The notes beneath the pieces are model-generated. The model searched no databases, was not told the DNA's origin, and saw only the letters and a program-made list of their open reading frames with translations. A DNA stretch of 64,000 nucleotides from Hanstruepera marina. GTDB lineage: Bacteria > Bacteroidota > Bacteroidia > Flavobacteriales > Flavobacteriaceae. Positions 53,796-63,600 of the stretch are shown piece after piece (within the stretch, counting starts at the first letter, position 1; the number at the start of each line of letters is the position of its first letter). The stretch spans positions 1,024,501 to 1,088,500 of the forward strand of contig NZ_JAINVX010000001.1 in NCBI RefSeq assembly GCF_019880635.1, in the 5' to 3' direction. A program made the translations under genes and the position numbers.

Positions 53796-54872
53796 ATGTT
53801 AGAAAAACTTCAAATTATAAAACAGCGCTTTGATGAGGTGAGCGATTTAATTATCCAACCAGATATTATATCAGACCAAAAGCGTTATGTGGAATTAAAT
53901 AAAGAGTATAAGGATTTACGTGTTCTAATGGATAAGCGTGATGCTTATATAGAATTGACCAATAATTTAAAGGAAGCTGAAGAGATTATTGCTGATGGAG
54001 GCGATGATGAAATGGTTGAAATGGCTAAAATGCAATACGATGAGGCTAAAGAAGGTATTCCTAAATTAGAAGAAGAAATCCGTTTTCTATTAATACCAAA
54101 AGATCCTGAAGACTCAAAAAACGCTGTTGTAGAATTACGTGCTGGTACAGGTGGAGATGAAGCTAGTATTTTTGCAGGTGATTTATTTAGAATGTATTCC
54201 AAATATTGTGAAAGCAAAGGATGGAAAGTAGATACTGTAGATTTTAGCGAAGGTACCAACGGCGGATTTAAAGAAATTCAATTTGAAGTTTCTGGTGAAG
54301 ATGTTTATGGAACCTTAAAATTTGAGGCTGGAGTGCACCGTGTACAACGTGTGCCGCAAACCGAAACACAAGGTCGCGTACATACTAGCGCGGCGACTTG
54401 TATGGTGTTTCCTGAAGCTGAAGAATTTGATGTGGAAATCGATCCTAAAGATGTGCGAATTGATTACTTCTGTTCCTCTGGTCCAGGTGGTCAGTCGGTT
54501 AATACAACGTATTCAGCTGTACGTTTAACACATATCCCAACAGGGTTGGTTGCGCAATGTCAAGACCAGAAATCACAGCATAAAAACAAAGAGAAGGCTT
54601 TTAAGGTTTTACGATCACGGTTGTATGATTTGGAATTAGCCAAAAAACAGGAAGAAGATGCAGCCAAGCGTGGAAGTATGGTTTCATCTGGTGATAGAAG
54701 TGCCAAAATTAGAACCTATAACTATCCGCAAGGACGTGTAACGGATCACCGAATTGGTTTAACGCTTTATGATTTACAAAATATTGTGAATGGTGACCTT
54801 CAAAAAATAATAGATGAACTTATGTTGGCTGAAAACACTGAAAAGTTAAAAGCTAGCGACGAACATATTTAA
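53796..54872 (+). CDS. prfA: peptide chain release factor 1
   Basis: Recognises UAA and UAG stop codons and releases the finished protein. At 358 residues it has normal length. The PxT codon-recognition tripeptide is PQT in [18 protein letters not shown]; an RF2 would have SPF there. The catalytic GGQ is in [18 protein letters not shown]. An adjacent terminator separates it from pyrF, although they are close (34 bases between stop and start). Confidence 0.97.
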   Translation: MLEKLQIIKQRFDEVSDLIIQPDIISDQKRYVELNKEYKDLRVLMDKRDAYIELTNNLKEAEEIIADGGDDEMVEMAKMQYDEAKEGIPKLEEEIRFLLIPKDPEDSKNAVVELRAGTGGDEASIFAGDLFRMYSKYCESKGWKVDTVDFSEGTNGGFKEIQFEVSGEDVYGTLKFEAGVHRVQRVPQTETQGRVHTSAATCMVFPEAEEFDVEIDPKDVRIDYFCSSGPGGQSVNTTYSAVRLTHIPTGLVAQCQDQKSQHKNKEKAFKVLRSRLYDLELAKKQEEDAAKRGSMVSSGDRSAKIRTYNYPQGRVTDHRIGLTLYDLQNIVNGDLQKIIDELMLAENTEKLKASDEHI

Positions 54873-54875
54873 TTC

Positions 54876-54901
54876 AAGGCCTCTTTTTTGAGGCTTTTTT
54901 T
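54876..54901 (+). terminator. short terminator between prfA and pyrF
   Basis: GCCTC and GAGGC around TTTTTT, followed by seven T. It ends just before the pyrF ATG, so some readthrough or a promoter inside the hairpin region must express pyrF. Confidence 0.7.
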
Positions 54902-54906
54902 ATAGC

Positions 54907-55725
54907 ATGACAACACAACAATTAACCGAACAAATTAGAAAAAAGAAATCCTTTCTGTGTATAGGATTGGATGTTGATTTAAATAAAATTCCACAACATT
55001 TATTAAGAGAGGATGATCCCATTTTTGCTTTTAATAAAGCTATTATTGATGCAACACATCATCTCTGCGTAGCCTATAAACCCAATACGGCTTTTTATGA
55101 AGCTTATGGAATTAAGGGCTGGCAAGCATTGGAAAAAACCATCAACTATCTAAACACTAATCACCCTGAAGTTTTTACCATTGCAGATGCTAAACGAGGC
55201 GATATAGGTAATACAAGTAGTATGTATGCCAAAGCCTTTTTTAAAGATTTAGCTTTTGATAGTGTAACCGTTGCACCATATATGGGTAAAGATTCGGTTG
55301 AACCGTTTTTAGATTTTGAAAATAAACACACCATAATGTTAGCCTTGACTTCCAATCAAGGTGCCTTTGATTTTCAAACACAAACTGTTAATGGGGTTGA
55401 ACTTTATAAGCAGGTATTGGAAACTTCAAAAACATGGAAGAATTCCCAAAACCTTATGTACGTTGTTGGCGCTACTAAAGCAGAATATTTAGCCGATATT
55501 AGAAAGATAGTTCCAAATAGTTTTCTTCTTGTACCTGGAGTAGGGGCACAAGGCGGTAATTTACAGGATGTTTGTAAGTATGGCATGACAGAACAAATAG
55601 GATTGCTGATAAATTCTTCAAGAGGCATTATTTATGCTTCTAATAAAACCGATTTTGCAGAAGCAGCTGCTGTAAAAGCATCTGATTTACAGGAACAAAT
55701 GCAAGGGGCTTTAGAAGCAAACTAA
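54907..55725 (+). CDS. pyrF: orotidine 5'-phosphate decarboxylase
   Basis: Final step of UMP synthesis. At 272 residues it belongs to the longer type 2 (PyrF_2-like) group. Seen: [12 protein letters not shown] (N-terminal Asp), [13 protein letters not shown], the [19 protein letters not shown] catalytic Asp-Lys-Asp motif, [16 protein letters not shown], and [15 protein letters not shown] near the phosphate site. It has no visible promoter of its own and lies just behind the prfA terminator. Confidence 0.96.
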   Translation: MTTQQLTEQIRKKKSFLCIGLDVDLNKIPQHLLREDDPIFAFNKAIIDATHHLCVAYKPNTAFYEAYGIKGWQALEKTINYLNTNHPEVFTIADAKRGDIGNTSSMYAKAFFKDLAFDSVTVAPYMGKDSVEPFLDFENKHTIMLALTSNQGAFDFQTQTVNGVELYKQVLETSKTWKNSQNLMYVVGATKAEYLADIRKIVPNSFLLVPGVGAQGGNLQDVCKYGMTEQIGLLINSSRGIIYASNKTDFAEAAAVKASDLQEQMQGALEAN

Positions 55726-55772
55726 AGTTTTCTTGCCTTTTGTGGGAGTAGAGTTATGCAGGAAGTTCAACT

Positions 55773-56558
55773 ATGAAAATTAATGATCAATTAAATAGAA
55801 CATTGGTGTTTTCTGAACCACCAACTCGAATCGTATCTCTAGTGCCAAGCCTTACAGAGCTTGTTTGTGATTTAGGGTTGAAAACTTTTTTGGTCGGCGT
55901 AACAAAATTTTGTGTACATCCTGAAGATATAAGGTATAAAGCTGTTGTTGCAGGCGGGACAAAACAAGTTCATTATGATAAAATCCGTGAGTTGAACCCT
56001 GATGTCATTTTATGTAATAAGGAAGAGAATACTCAAGATATGATACGAGAGCTAGAGAAAATAGCACCTGTACATATTAGCGATATCAATACTATTCAGG
56101 ATTGTTTAGATGTTATTGAAGTGTATGGTATAATGCTAGGTGTTGAAAAACAAGCCGAATTAATAGTTTCTAAAATAAAAGACGAGCAAAGTAATTTTGA
56201 GTTATTCATTAAAACAAAACCTATTCGTACGGTAGTTTATTTTATCTGGAAAGACCCTTGGATGGCTGTTGGAAAAAATACCTTCATAAATTATATGCTT
56301 ACCCTTAATAGGTTTGATAATTATTTTGGGAGTCAATCACGCTATCCAGAAGTGAATATGAAAGAAATATATTCAGAGGTTGACATGGTTTTACTTTCAA
56401 CAGAACCGTTTCCTTTTAACAAAGAGCATTTTAAATTCATACAGCCAAGATTTCCTAACGCTAAAATCCTTTTGGTTGATGGCGAAATGTTTTCTTGGTA
56501 TGGGAGTCGCATGGTAAAGGCTTTTAAATATTTTAAAGAGCTACATGGCGATTATTAG
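55773..56558 (+). CDS. BtuF-like ABC transporter binding protein (helical backbone receptor)
   Basis: A 261-residue binding protein of the type III (BtuF/FhuD-like) group. The N-terminus has IVSLVPSLTELVCDLG, a common signature, then VGVTKFCVHPE, IRELNPDVILCNKEENTQ and a second lobe after a long helix. Visible sequence lacks a clear signal peptide or lipobox. This is unusual for a periplasmic receptor, so the start may be wrong or the protein may be cytoplasmic. Cobalamin or a ferric siderophore are the usual ligands; B12-linked genes nearby favour cobalamin. Confidence 0.75.
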   Translation: MKINDQLNRTLVFSEPPTRIVSLVPSLTELVCDLGLKTFLVGVTKFCVHPEDIRYKAVVAGGTKQVHYDKIRELNPDVILCNKEENTQDMIRELEKIAPVHISDINTIQDCLDVIEVYGIMLGVEKQAELIVSKIKDEQSNFELFIKTKPIRTVVYFIWKDPWMAVGKNTFINYMLTLNRFDNYFGSQSRYPEVNMKEIYSEVDMVLLSTEPFPFNKEHFKFIQPRFPNAKILLVDGEMFSWYGSRMVKAFKYFKELHGDY

Positions 56559-56736
56559 ATTCAAACAGAGCCTTTTTAATTTTAAAGGCTTTGTAATAAA
56601 GAATATCGCTTAATCCAGCATCGGTCATGCTAATGTTATAAGCCTGCTCTATCAGTTGCTTATATCGTTTTCTTAATTTTATAACTTTTTTTGAGATAGG
56701 GCTTGAGTTGCCTATTTTACAAAATTGTGGACTCAT
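56533..56736 (-). CDS. small helical protein, Lacal_2735/DUF6435-like (copy A)
   Basis: A 67-residue protein, mostly helical and charged, with RKRYKQLIEQAYNISMTDAG then SDILYYKAFKIKKALFE. It is clearly similar to the next gene on the same strand, with which it shares YKQLIEQAYN and the layout around it. I recognise the pattern as the Lacal_2735/DUF6435 group of small Flavobacteriaceae proteins from memory. Its 3' end overlaps the end of the BtuF-like gene on the opposite strand by 26 bases. Confidence 0.6.
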   Translation of the reverse strand: MSPQFCKIGNSSPISKKVIKLRKRYKQLIEQAYNISMTDAGLSDILYYKAFKIKKALFESNNRHVAL

Positions 56737-56810
56737 ATCGTATGTTTTATATTATATACGTGTATGATTGTTGTAAAGGATAAGGAGTAAAGTTAAAATT
56801 TTGGTAATTT

Positions 56811-57008
56811 TTAAACAGAAGGTTTCATGTTGTCTCTGTGCAAATAACTCAAACGGTTGAGTTTGTCAAGTAGTTGTATAGCTTGGTATTCAGAGATGTC
56901 ACTTTCAGCCGAATCAGTTTGTCTTAAATTATAAGCTTGTTCAATAAGTTGCTTGTAGCGTTTTTGCAACTTAATTTTTTGTTTTTTGATTTCGGTTAGT
57001 CTTTTCAT
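56811..57008 (-). CDS. small helical protein, Lacal_2735/DUF6435-like (copy B)
   Basis: A 65-residue protein, MKRLTEIKKQKIKLQKRYKQ then LIEQAYNLRQTDSAESDISE and YQAIQLLDKLNRLSY. It matches the neighbouring copy in the central YKQLIEQAYN helix and in length, so the pair arose by tandem duplication. There are no cysteines, membrane helices or signal sequence. The upstream region holds a strong reverse-strand terminator (57081-57118), so expression may involve attenuation. Confidence 0.6.
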   Translation of the reverse strand: MKRLTEIKKQKIKLQKRYKQLIEQAYNLRQTDSAESDISEYQAIQLLDKLNRLSYLHRDNMKPSV

Positions 57009-57080
57009 CTTTTAAGCCCAATGGAATTTAAATATATTTAAAATATTGTAATTCAGCAAACTAAAAAGCTAATTTGTAAC

Positions 57081-57118
57081 AAAAAAAAAATCGGGCTTGG
57101 AGAAAGACCGATTTTTTA
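57081..57118 (-). terminator. hairpin terminator in the leader of the small paralogous genes
   Basis: AAAAAATCGG (57085-57094) and CCGATTTTTT (57108-57117), loop of 13 bases. The reverse strand ends in ten T, a good tail. No gene ends here, so it is either an attenuator for copies B and A, or the end of a small RNA. Confidence 0.6.
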
Positions 57119-57271
57119 ACTAACTAACTCTTACTAATCCAAATTATGGGTTGTAAATTCTTTATATGAGAACACTGCAAATTTGCAAGATATTTCAAAA
57201 ACTAATGTTATGTTAATATTAGCATTATATTAAATATCATTTAATAACTTTTTGGCAATAAACCATTTATT

Positions 57272-57772
57272 ATGAAAAATATACTACTCATCATTATGCT
57301 ATCTATGAATGTTACTGTTTTTTCTCAAAAAGAAAACTGTATTTGTTGTACCGAAAAACATGCTGAATTTGATTTTTGGATAGGAGATTGGAATGTTACT
57401 AATCCAGATGGTTCTAAAGCAGGAACGAATACTATTGTTAAGCTTCAAGATAATTGCATGCTGCAGGAAAATTGGGCTAGTGCTAATGGTAAGGTTACTG
57501 GAACCAGTACTAATTTTTATAATTATAAAACAGAGCAATGGGAGCAGATATGGGTTGATAATAGAGGAGGAAATTTGCATTTAAAAGGGAGTCGCGTGGC
57601 TAATCAAATGATTTTAAAAACCGATCAAGAGTTTAATAAAAAAGGTGAACCGTTTTATCATCGGGTTACATGGACTTTAAATCCTGATGGTTCAGTACGT
57701 CAATATTGGGAAACAATAACAAATGATAAAGATATTACTGTAGCTTTTGATGGGCTTTATACAAAGCAATAA
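57272..57772 (+). CDS. secreted DUF1579-like protein
   Basis: A 166-residue protein with a signal peptide (MKNILLIIMLSMNVTVFSQ). The mature part starts with CICC and has EFDFWIGDWNVTNPDG, a motif shared with DUF1579-like proteins (small beta-barrel proteins resembling lipocalins), then FYNYKTEQWEQIWVDNRGGN and WTLNPDGSVRQYWE. The two close cysteine pairs at the mature N-terminus might hold a metal or disulfide. The function is unknown. It is followed by a weak terminator and a convergent T9SS gene. Confidence 0.65.
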   Translation: MKNILLIIMLSMNVTVFSQKENCICCTEKHAEFDFWIGDWNVTNPDGSKAGTNTIVKLQDNCMLQENWASANGKVTGTSTNFYNYKTEQWEQIWVDNRGGNLHLKGSRVANQMILKTDQEFNKKGEPFYHRVTWTLNPDGSVRQYWETITNDKDITVAFDGLYTKQ

Positions 57773-57782
57773 GGGTATATAA

Positions 57783-57812
57783 AAAAAGGAAAACTACTAG
57801 GTTCTCCTTTTT
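57783..57812. terminator. imperfect terminator hairpin
   Basis: AAAAAGGA with TCCTTTTT, with an AAC/GTT inner pairing and mismatches. It lies between convergent genes. Confidence 0.5.
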
Positions 57813-57827
57813 AAATTTTTTAATAAC

Positions 57828-58736
57828 TTATTTGATGACTTTAATTGTCTGGGTTTTATTATTTGCATTTACTTTTATTAAATAAATGCCATTAGATAAT
57901 GACGTCATGTCTATCTCCTTAATCGGATTGTCCGATTGTATTTCTTTTACTTTTTTACCAAGAATATTAAAAATAGAGATACTCGTAACTGGTGAAACAG
58001 ATTTAATATTTAATCTGTCAAAAACAGGATTTGGATATACACTAACATCTTCTTTTGAAAACTCGTCAACACTTAAACTGGTAACATCAAAAACAATATC
58101 ATCGTAAAAAGCAGTAGTTGAAGAACTGGCAGAATAGAAATCAACTCCACCCAATATTGGGTCTGATTGAAAATCAGTTGGAGTAGGATTAGCAACCGTA
58201 CCATTAATAGTCATTTGGTATGTATGCGATGGAGAGTCTAAATCAAATGCAATTGAAACTGGGAACCAAACATCATGAGGGAAACTAAATGTAACGTTTG
58301 TAGCTAAATCAATACCTACACCTGGCGCTGCGTTTCCTTGGTTGAAGTAAATGTCTCCAGAATTCCAAATACCAGATAAGGAACCTCCAGGGATTGTTCC
58401 TTGAATGTTAAAATAACCTTCACTTCCAGAGGGTACATACATATTAAATTCGAGAGTATATTGCCCTGATGATAAATTACCTAGAAGTAATATGGCATCT
58501 TGAATACCACCATTGCCAATAAGTCCAGATTTGGTTCCGGAACTAGCTTGAGTACTTGAGATAATTATGTTTTCTGCATTGTTTGAAGCTGAAGAATTTT
58601 GACTCCAGTTTGTCCAGTGCGCAGTAGGTAATAAAGGGCCTAGATTATACGACTCGAAATCATCATCAATTATTTGAGAAAATCCAGTCAAAGCCAGTAA
58701 TGTCAAAAGAACTGTTAAAAAGTAGTTTTTATTCAT
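57828..58736 (-). CDS. T9SS type A cargo protein with lectin-like domain
   Basis: A secreted 302-residue protein: signal peptide ending TGFSQ; a beta-sandwich domain (about 22-220) of LamG or concanavalin type with DDDFESYNLGPLLPTAHWTN, SGQYTLEFNMYVPSGSEGYF and a closing FYDDIVFDV; then the sorting domain VSVYPNPVFDRLNIKS to the end. Such proteins sit on the cell surface and often bind glycans or other cells. It is monocistronic by appearance. Confidence 0.85.
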   Translation of the reverse strand: MNKNYFLTVLLTLLALTGFSQIIDDDFESYNLGPLLPTAHWTNWSQNSSASNNAENIIISSTQASSGTKSGLIGNGGIQDAILLLGNLSSGQYTLEFNMYVPSGSEGYFNIQGTIPGGSLSGIWNSGDIYFNQGNAAPGVGIDLATNVTFSFPHDVWFPVSIAFDLDSPSHTYQMTINGTVANPTPTDFQSDPILGGVDFYSASSSTTAFYDDIVFDVTSLSVDEFSKEDVSVYPNPVFDRLNIKSVSPVTSISIFNILGKKVKEIQSDNPIKEIDMTSLSNGIYLIKVNANNKTQTIKVIK

Positions 58737-58813
58737 GATGCTATTGCTTAATGTGTTAATAATGAATACAATATAATTAAAAATAGCGTCAAAAACTAAA
58801 TTTTATTTATAAA

Positions 58814-59521
58814 CTAATCCTGTAAAGCAAACACGCGTCGTAATAAATCTGTAGTTCTTGAGGATAGCTTGGTTCTAATTTCCTTTTCTTCAACAGCAAT
58901 CATGGTATAAACACCTTTTAGTGCTTCTTGTGTTACGTAATCTGTTAAATCAGGGTTAACATTATTTGTAAATGGTATAGCGTTATACTTATTAATTAAG
59001 TTTGTCCAAATATCATCAGCGCCAACCTTTGCAAACGAATTATTGATGATAGGATGAAATTTGTCGTACAAACTGGCTTGCGTTCTGCTTTCTAAATACG
59101 TAGTAGCCGACCTGTCATCTCCCAAAAGTATATTTTTGGCATCATTAAATGTGATGCCTTTTACCGCATCAACAAATATAGGTGTGGCTTCACCAACGGC
59201 ATCTTCAGCAGCCCTATTCAAGACCTTAAGTCCCTCATCAGCTAAATTGCCCAACCCAATATCTCTTAATGCTTTGTCTACTTTTTTAAGTTCGTCTGGG
59301 AGTAATATTTTAACTAATTCATTGCCGTAAAAACCATCTTTATTCCCAAGTAGTGTTACTTGTTCGTCTATGCCCTTATCTAGTGCTTGCCTTAAACCTT
59401 CAGCAATATCGGCATTTGTTATTCCTGTAGAGTTTTCGGGTAATTCATCAATTACCTGTTGTAATTCTGCACAGGATGAAAGTATTGTTAAGCTAATAAA
59501 TAAGAGAATGTTACGATACAT
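58814..59521 (-). CDS. DUF4197 lipoprotein
   Basis: A 235-residue lipoprotein with lipobox LSSC (about residue 14), started at ATG 59521 because that gives a proper signal sequence; an earlier ATG would overlap the divergent gene. The body is helical and includes ITNADIAEGLRQALDKGIDE, the DUF4197 hallmark, and ITFNDAKNILLGDDRSATTY. The function of DUF4197 is unknown. Its reverse-strand -7 element (TATCTTTG, 59552-59545) is part of a palindrome shared with the divergent PqqB-like gene. Confidence 0.82.
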   Translation of the reverse strand: MYRNILLFISLTILSSCAELQQVIDELPENSTGITNADIAEGLRQALDKGIDEQVTLLGNKDGFYGNELVKILLPDELKKVDKALRDIGLGNLADEGLKVLNRAAEDAVGEATPIFVDAVKGITFNDAKNILLGDDRSATTYLESRTQASLYDKFHPIINNSFAKVGADDIWTNLINKYNAIPFTNNVNPDLTDYVTQEALKGVYTMIAVEEKEIRTKLSSRTTDLLRRVFALQD

Positions 59522-59535
59522 AGTATGGGGTTTGT

Positions 59536-59552
59536 TATCTTTAGCAAAGATA
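59536..59552. promoter_or_regulatory. palindromic divergent promoter region
   Basis: TATCTTT, AGC, AAAGATA: a perfect 17-base inverted repeat. The reverse strand reads TATCTTTG, an exact TAnnTTTG for the DUF4197 gene, with TTG 23 bases upstream. The forward strand reads TATCTTTA, one base short of the consensus, for the PqqB-like gene. Confidence 0.6.
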
Positions 59553-59563
59553 AAAGTATTATT

Positions 59564-60520
59564 ATGAAACCCATTCAATTATTGTGCCTTATCTTCTTAC
59601 TTCAATTTTTTTCCTGTCAAGAAAAATTAAAAACAGAAATAAAAGCTATAGATGTAGCTCCTAAACAATACATCACAGTTTTGGGCATTGCACAAGACGC
59701 AGGTTATCCACAAATAGATTGTAGTAAAGAATGTTGCCAATCATTTTACGATGAATTTGAAACAAAAAAAATGGTTTCATGTTTAGGCTTGGTTGATTTA
59801 GAATCTAAAAGCAAATGGTTGTTTGATGCTACGCCAGACATTTCAGAACAGGTTCATATTCTAAAAGCCAAACATTTAAATAATAATAAAGTTATAGATG
59901 GTGTGTTTTTGACACATGCACATATTGGACATTATACTGGACTGATGTATTTGGGAAGAGAAGCTATTGGAGGTAAGAATATTCCTGTTTACGCCATGCC
60001 AAGAATGAAATCGTATATCGAAAATAATGGGCCATGGAGTCAGTTGATTACGTTGAACAATATTGATGTAAATCCATTACACAATGATTCTACAATTGTT
60101 TTGAATTCAAACTTAAAGGTCACACCATTTTTGGTTCCACATCGGGATGAATTTTCGGAAACAGTTGGTTATAAAATTGAAGGTAAAACCAAATCAGCTT
60201 TATTTATTCCAGATATTGATAAATGGGACGTTTGGGAAAGAAATATAATTGATGAAGTCAAGCAAGTTGATTACGCCTTTTTGGACGCTTCGTTTTTTGC
60301 TGATGGTGAGTTGGAACGCGATATGAGCAAAATACCACATCCCTTTACTACTGAAACAACTACGTTGTTTGAAAGTGAATCTGAAGCAACTAAAAATAAA
60401 ATTCATTTTATTCACTTCAATCATACAAACCCTGCTATTAAAGATTCTCATCCGTTGAAAGATAGTCTTCAAAATTTAGGTTTTCGTTTCCCAAAAGAAG
60501 GTAGTGTCTTTGAGTTATAG
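59564..60520 (+). CDS. PqqB-like metallo-beta-lactamase-fold lipoprotein
   Basis: A 318-residue protein started at ATG 59564 (MKPIQLLCLIFLLQFFSC; lipobox FFSC). The MBL fold is of the PqqB type: TVLGIAQDAGYPQIDC (N-terminal PqqB-like opening), the metal loop THAHIGHYTGLMYLG, PHRDEFSETVGY and FIHFNHTNPA. Metal-binding histidines are present, but Asp and His positions differ from the classical HxHxDH. No pqq synthesis genes are nearby, so it is probably a hydrolase of another pathway. Located in the envelope by its lipobox. Confidence 0.78.
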   Translation: MKPIQLLCLIFLLQFFSCQEKLKTEIKAIDVAPKQYITVLGIAQDAGYPQIDCSKECCQSFYDEFETKKMVSCLGLVDLESKSKWLFDATPDISEQVHILKAKHLNNNKVIDGVFLTHAHIGHYTGLMYLGREAIGGKNIPVYAMPRMKSYIENNGPWSQLITLNNIDVNPLHNDSTIVLNSNLKVTPFLVPHRDEFSETVGYKIEGKTKSALFIPDIDKWDVWERNIIDEVKQVDYAFLDASFFADGELERDMSKIPHPFTTETTTLFESESEATKNKIHFIHFNHTNPAIKDSHPLKDSLQNLGFRFPKEGSVFEL

Positions 60521-60542
60521 TCTGTTAGATAATTACTAAAAA

Positions 60543-60580
60543 TGCGGCAATATTTTTGAATATTTCGTAATTTTGCCGCA
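60543..60580. promoter_or_regulatory. inverted repeat spanning the icmF promoter
   Basis: TGCGGCAA (60543-60550) and TTGCCGCA (60573-60580) are perfect inverted arms, 22 bases apart. The -7 element TAATTTTG (60568-60575) lies across the right arm. It is GC-rich in an AT-rich gap, so an operator is likely. Confidence 0.55.
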
Positions 60581-60603
60581 CTAAAAAATCAGATTGATAA
60601 TTC

Positions 60604-63600
60604 ATGAAACAAGTAGCACCCTATAAGCCAAAACATAAAGTCAGAATCGTAACAGCAGCCTCATTGTTCGATGGTCACGATGCCTCTATTAATATCATGC
60701 GTCGTATCATTCAAGCCACAGGTGTAGAAGTTATCCATTTGGGCCATGATAGAAGTGTGGAAGAAGTCGTCAATACAGCCATTCAAGAAGATGCTAACGC
60801 TATTTGTTTAACATCGTACCAAGGTGGCCACAATGAATATTTTAAATACATGCACGACCTTCTTGAAGAAAAAGGTGCAGGTCATATAAAAATCTTTGGC
60901 GGCGGCGGCGGTGTTATTTTGCCTTCTGAAATTAAGGAGCTTATGGATTACGGTATTGACCGTATCTATTCTCCTGATGATGGTCGCGAAATGGGTTTAC
61001 AAGGAATGATTAATGATTTGGTTGAACAATCTGATTTTGCCATAGGCGATTCTTTAAATGGTGAAGCAAAAAATCTTATCAATAAGGATCCAAGGGATAT
61101 TGCTCGTGTCATTTCATCTGCTGAAAACTTCCCTGATGTTGCCAAAGCTGCTTTAGATGAAATTCATAAAAAGAATAAAAATTCAGTAACACCAGTATTA
61201 GGTATTACAGGAACTGGTGGAGCAGGTAAATCGTCTTTGGTTGACGAATTGGTACGTCGCTTTTTAATCGATTTCCCAGAAAAAACGGTTGGTTTAATTT
61301 CTGTTGACCCTTCAAAACGAAAAACGGGTGGTGCACTTTTAGGTGATAGGATTAGAATGAATGCCATCAATTCACCACGTGTATATATGCGTAGTTTGGC
61401 GACACGTCAATCTAATTTGGCTTTATCAAAATATGTCAATGAAGCTGTTGAAGTATTGAAAGCTGCTGAATATGATTTAATTATTCTGGAAACATCAGGT
61501 ATTGGGCAGTCTGATACTGAAATCATAGAACATTCTGATTTATCACTTTATGTGATGACACCAGAATTTGGTGCAGCCACACAGTTGGAAAAAATCGATA
61601 TGCTTGATTTTGCCGATTTGGTCGCTATAAATAAGTTTGATAAACGCGGTTCATTGGATGCTTTGCGTGATGTGAAAAAACAATACATGCGCAACAATAA
61701 CCTTTGGGATACGCCACAAGATGAGTTGCCTGTTTTTGGAACCATAGCATCACAGTTTAACGATCCTGGTATGAATACGCTTTACAAAGCGGTTATGGAT
61801 AAATTGGTTGAAAAAACAGATGCCGATTTAAAATCGACTTTTCATATTTCAAATGAAATGAGTGAGAAGATATTCGTTATTCCACCTGCACGAACACGAT
61901 ATTTGTCTGAAATTGCAGAGAATAATCGTGGTTATGACAAAACTGCAAATGAACAAGTCGAGGTTGCCCAAAAATTGTATGGCATTTATAAGACTATTTG
62001 TTCAGTAGCCAATGTCGCTTCGAGCGATGTCGAGAAGTCTTTGATCATTAAATCGGGTTTAAATCAAGATGAGATTTTGAATCAAGTTCAGAATGACAAT
62101 GATAAAGATTTTTTAAAATTATTACTTAAAGAATTCGATCGCGTAAAGTTAAACCTTGACCCTTATAATTGGGAAGTGATTTTAGGTTGGGATGAAAAGG
62201 TCAATAAATACAAAACCCCAATTTATTCTTTCAAAGTAAGGGATAAAGAAATCAAGATAGAAACCCATACGGAGTCCTTGTCTCATACACAGATTCCTAA
62301 AGTAGCACTGCCAAAGTACCAAGCTTGGGGTGATGTTTTACGTTGGACATTACAAGAAAATGTACCAGGTGAGTTTCCTTATACTTCAGGATTATATCCG
62401 TTTAAACGCACAGGTGAAGATCCAGCCAGAATGTTTGCAGGTGAAGGCGGTCCAGAGCGTACCAATAAACGTTTTCATTACGTAAGTCAAGGTATGCCTG
62501 CAAAACGTTTGTCAACGGCTTTTGATAGTGTAACCTTGTACGGCAATGACCCAGATTATCGTCCAGATATCTATGGAAAAATTGGAAATGCAGGCGTATC
62601 CATTTGTTGCTTGGATGATGCCAAGAAATTATATTCTGGTTTCAATCTGGCCGATGTCATGACATCTGTGAGTATGACCATTAATGGACCTGCACCCATG
62701 TTGCTTGGGTTCTTTATGAATGCAGCCATAGATCAACAATGTGAACTATACATTAAGGAAAATGGTCTGGAAAAAGAGGTGGAGTCTAAAATAGCTGAAA
62801 TCTACAAGAATAAAGGTGTTGTTAGACCACAATACCATGGCGACCTACCTGAGGGTAATGATGGTTTAGGGTTAATGTTGTTAGGTGTAACTGGAGACCT
62901 AGTGTTACCGGCTGCTATTTATAATGATATAAAAATTAAAACCATTTCTCAAGTTAGAGGAACCGTACAGGCGGATATTTTAAAGGAAGACCAGGCTCAA
63001 AACACCTGTATATTTTCAACGGAATTTGCCTTACGTTTAATGGGTGATGTTCAAGAATATTTCATTGAAAATAATGTGAGAAACTTTTATTCGGTTTCTA
63101 TTTCTGGATATCATATTGCCGAAGCAGGTGCCAATCCTATTTCGCAGTTAGCATTCACTTTGGCAAACGGTTTTACTTATGTGGAGTATTATCTCTCTCG
63201 AGGTATGGATATCAATAAATTTGGCCCAAACTTATCATTCTTTTTCTCAAACGGAATTGATCCAGAATATGCTGTGATTGGACGCGTTGCCAGAAAGATT
63301 TGGGCAAAAGCTTTGAAGCATAAATATGGGGCCAATCCACGCGCCCAAATGTTGAAATATCATATTCAAACGTCTGGACGTAGTTTGCATGCTCAAGAAA
63401 TTGACTTTAATGATATCCGTACAACGCTTCAAGCATTGTATGCCATTTATGATAACTGTAATTCACTTCATACCAATGCTTACGACGAAGCGATTACTAC
63501 ACCAACCGAAGAGAGTGTACGTCGTGCTATGGCTATTCAGTTAATAATCAATAAAGAATTAGGTTTGGCTAAAAACGAAAATCCAATACAAGGGTCGTTT

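Noticed and set aside
57119-57133. TAAC direct repeats as a CRISPR or satellite
   Set aside because: Only three units of four bases; this is a simple-sequence coincidence.
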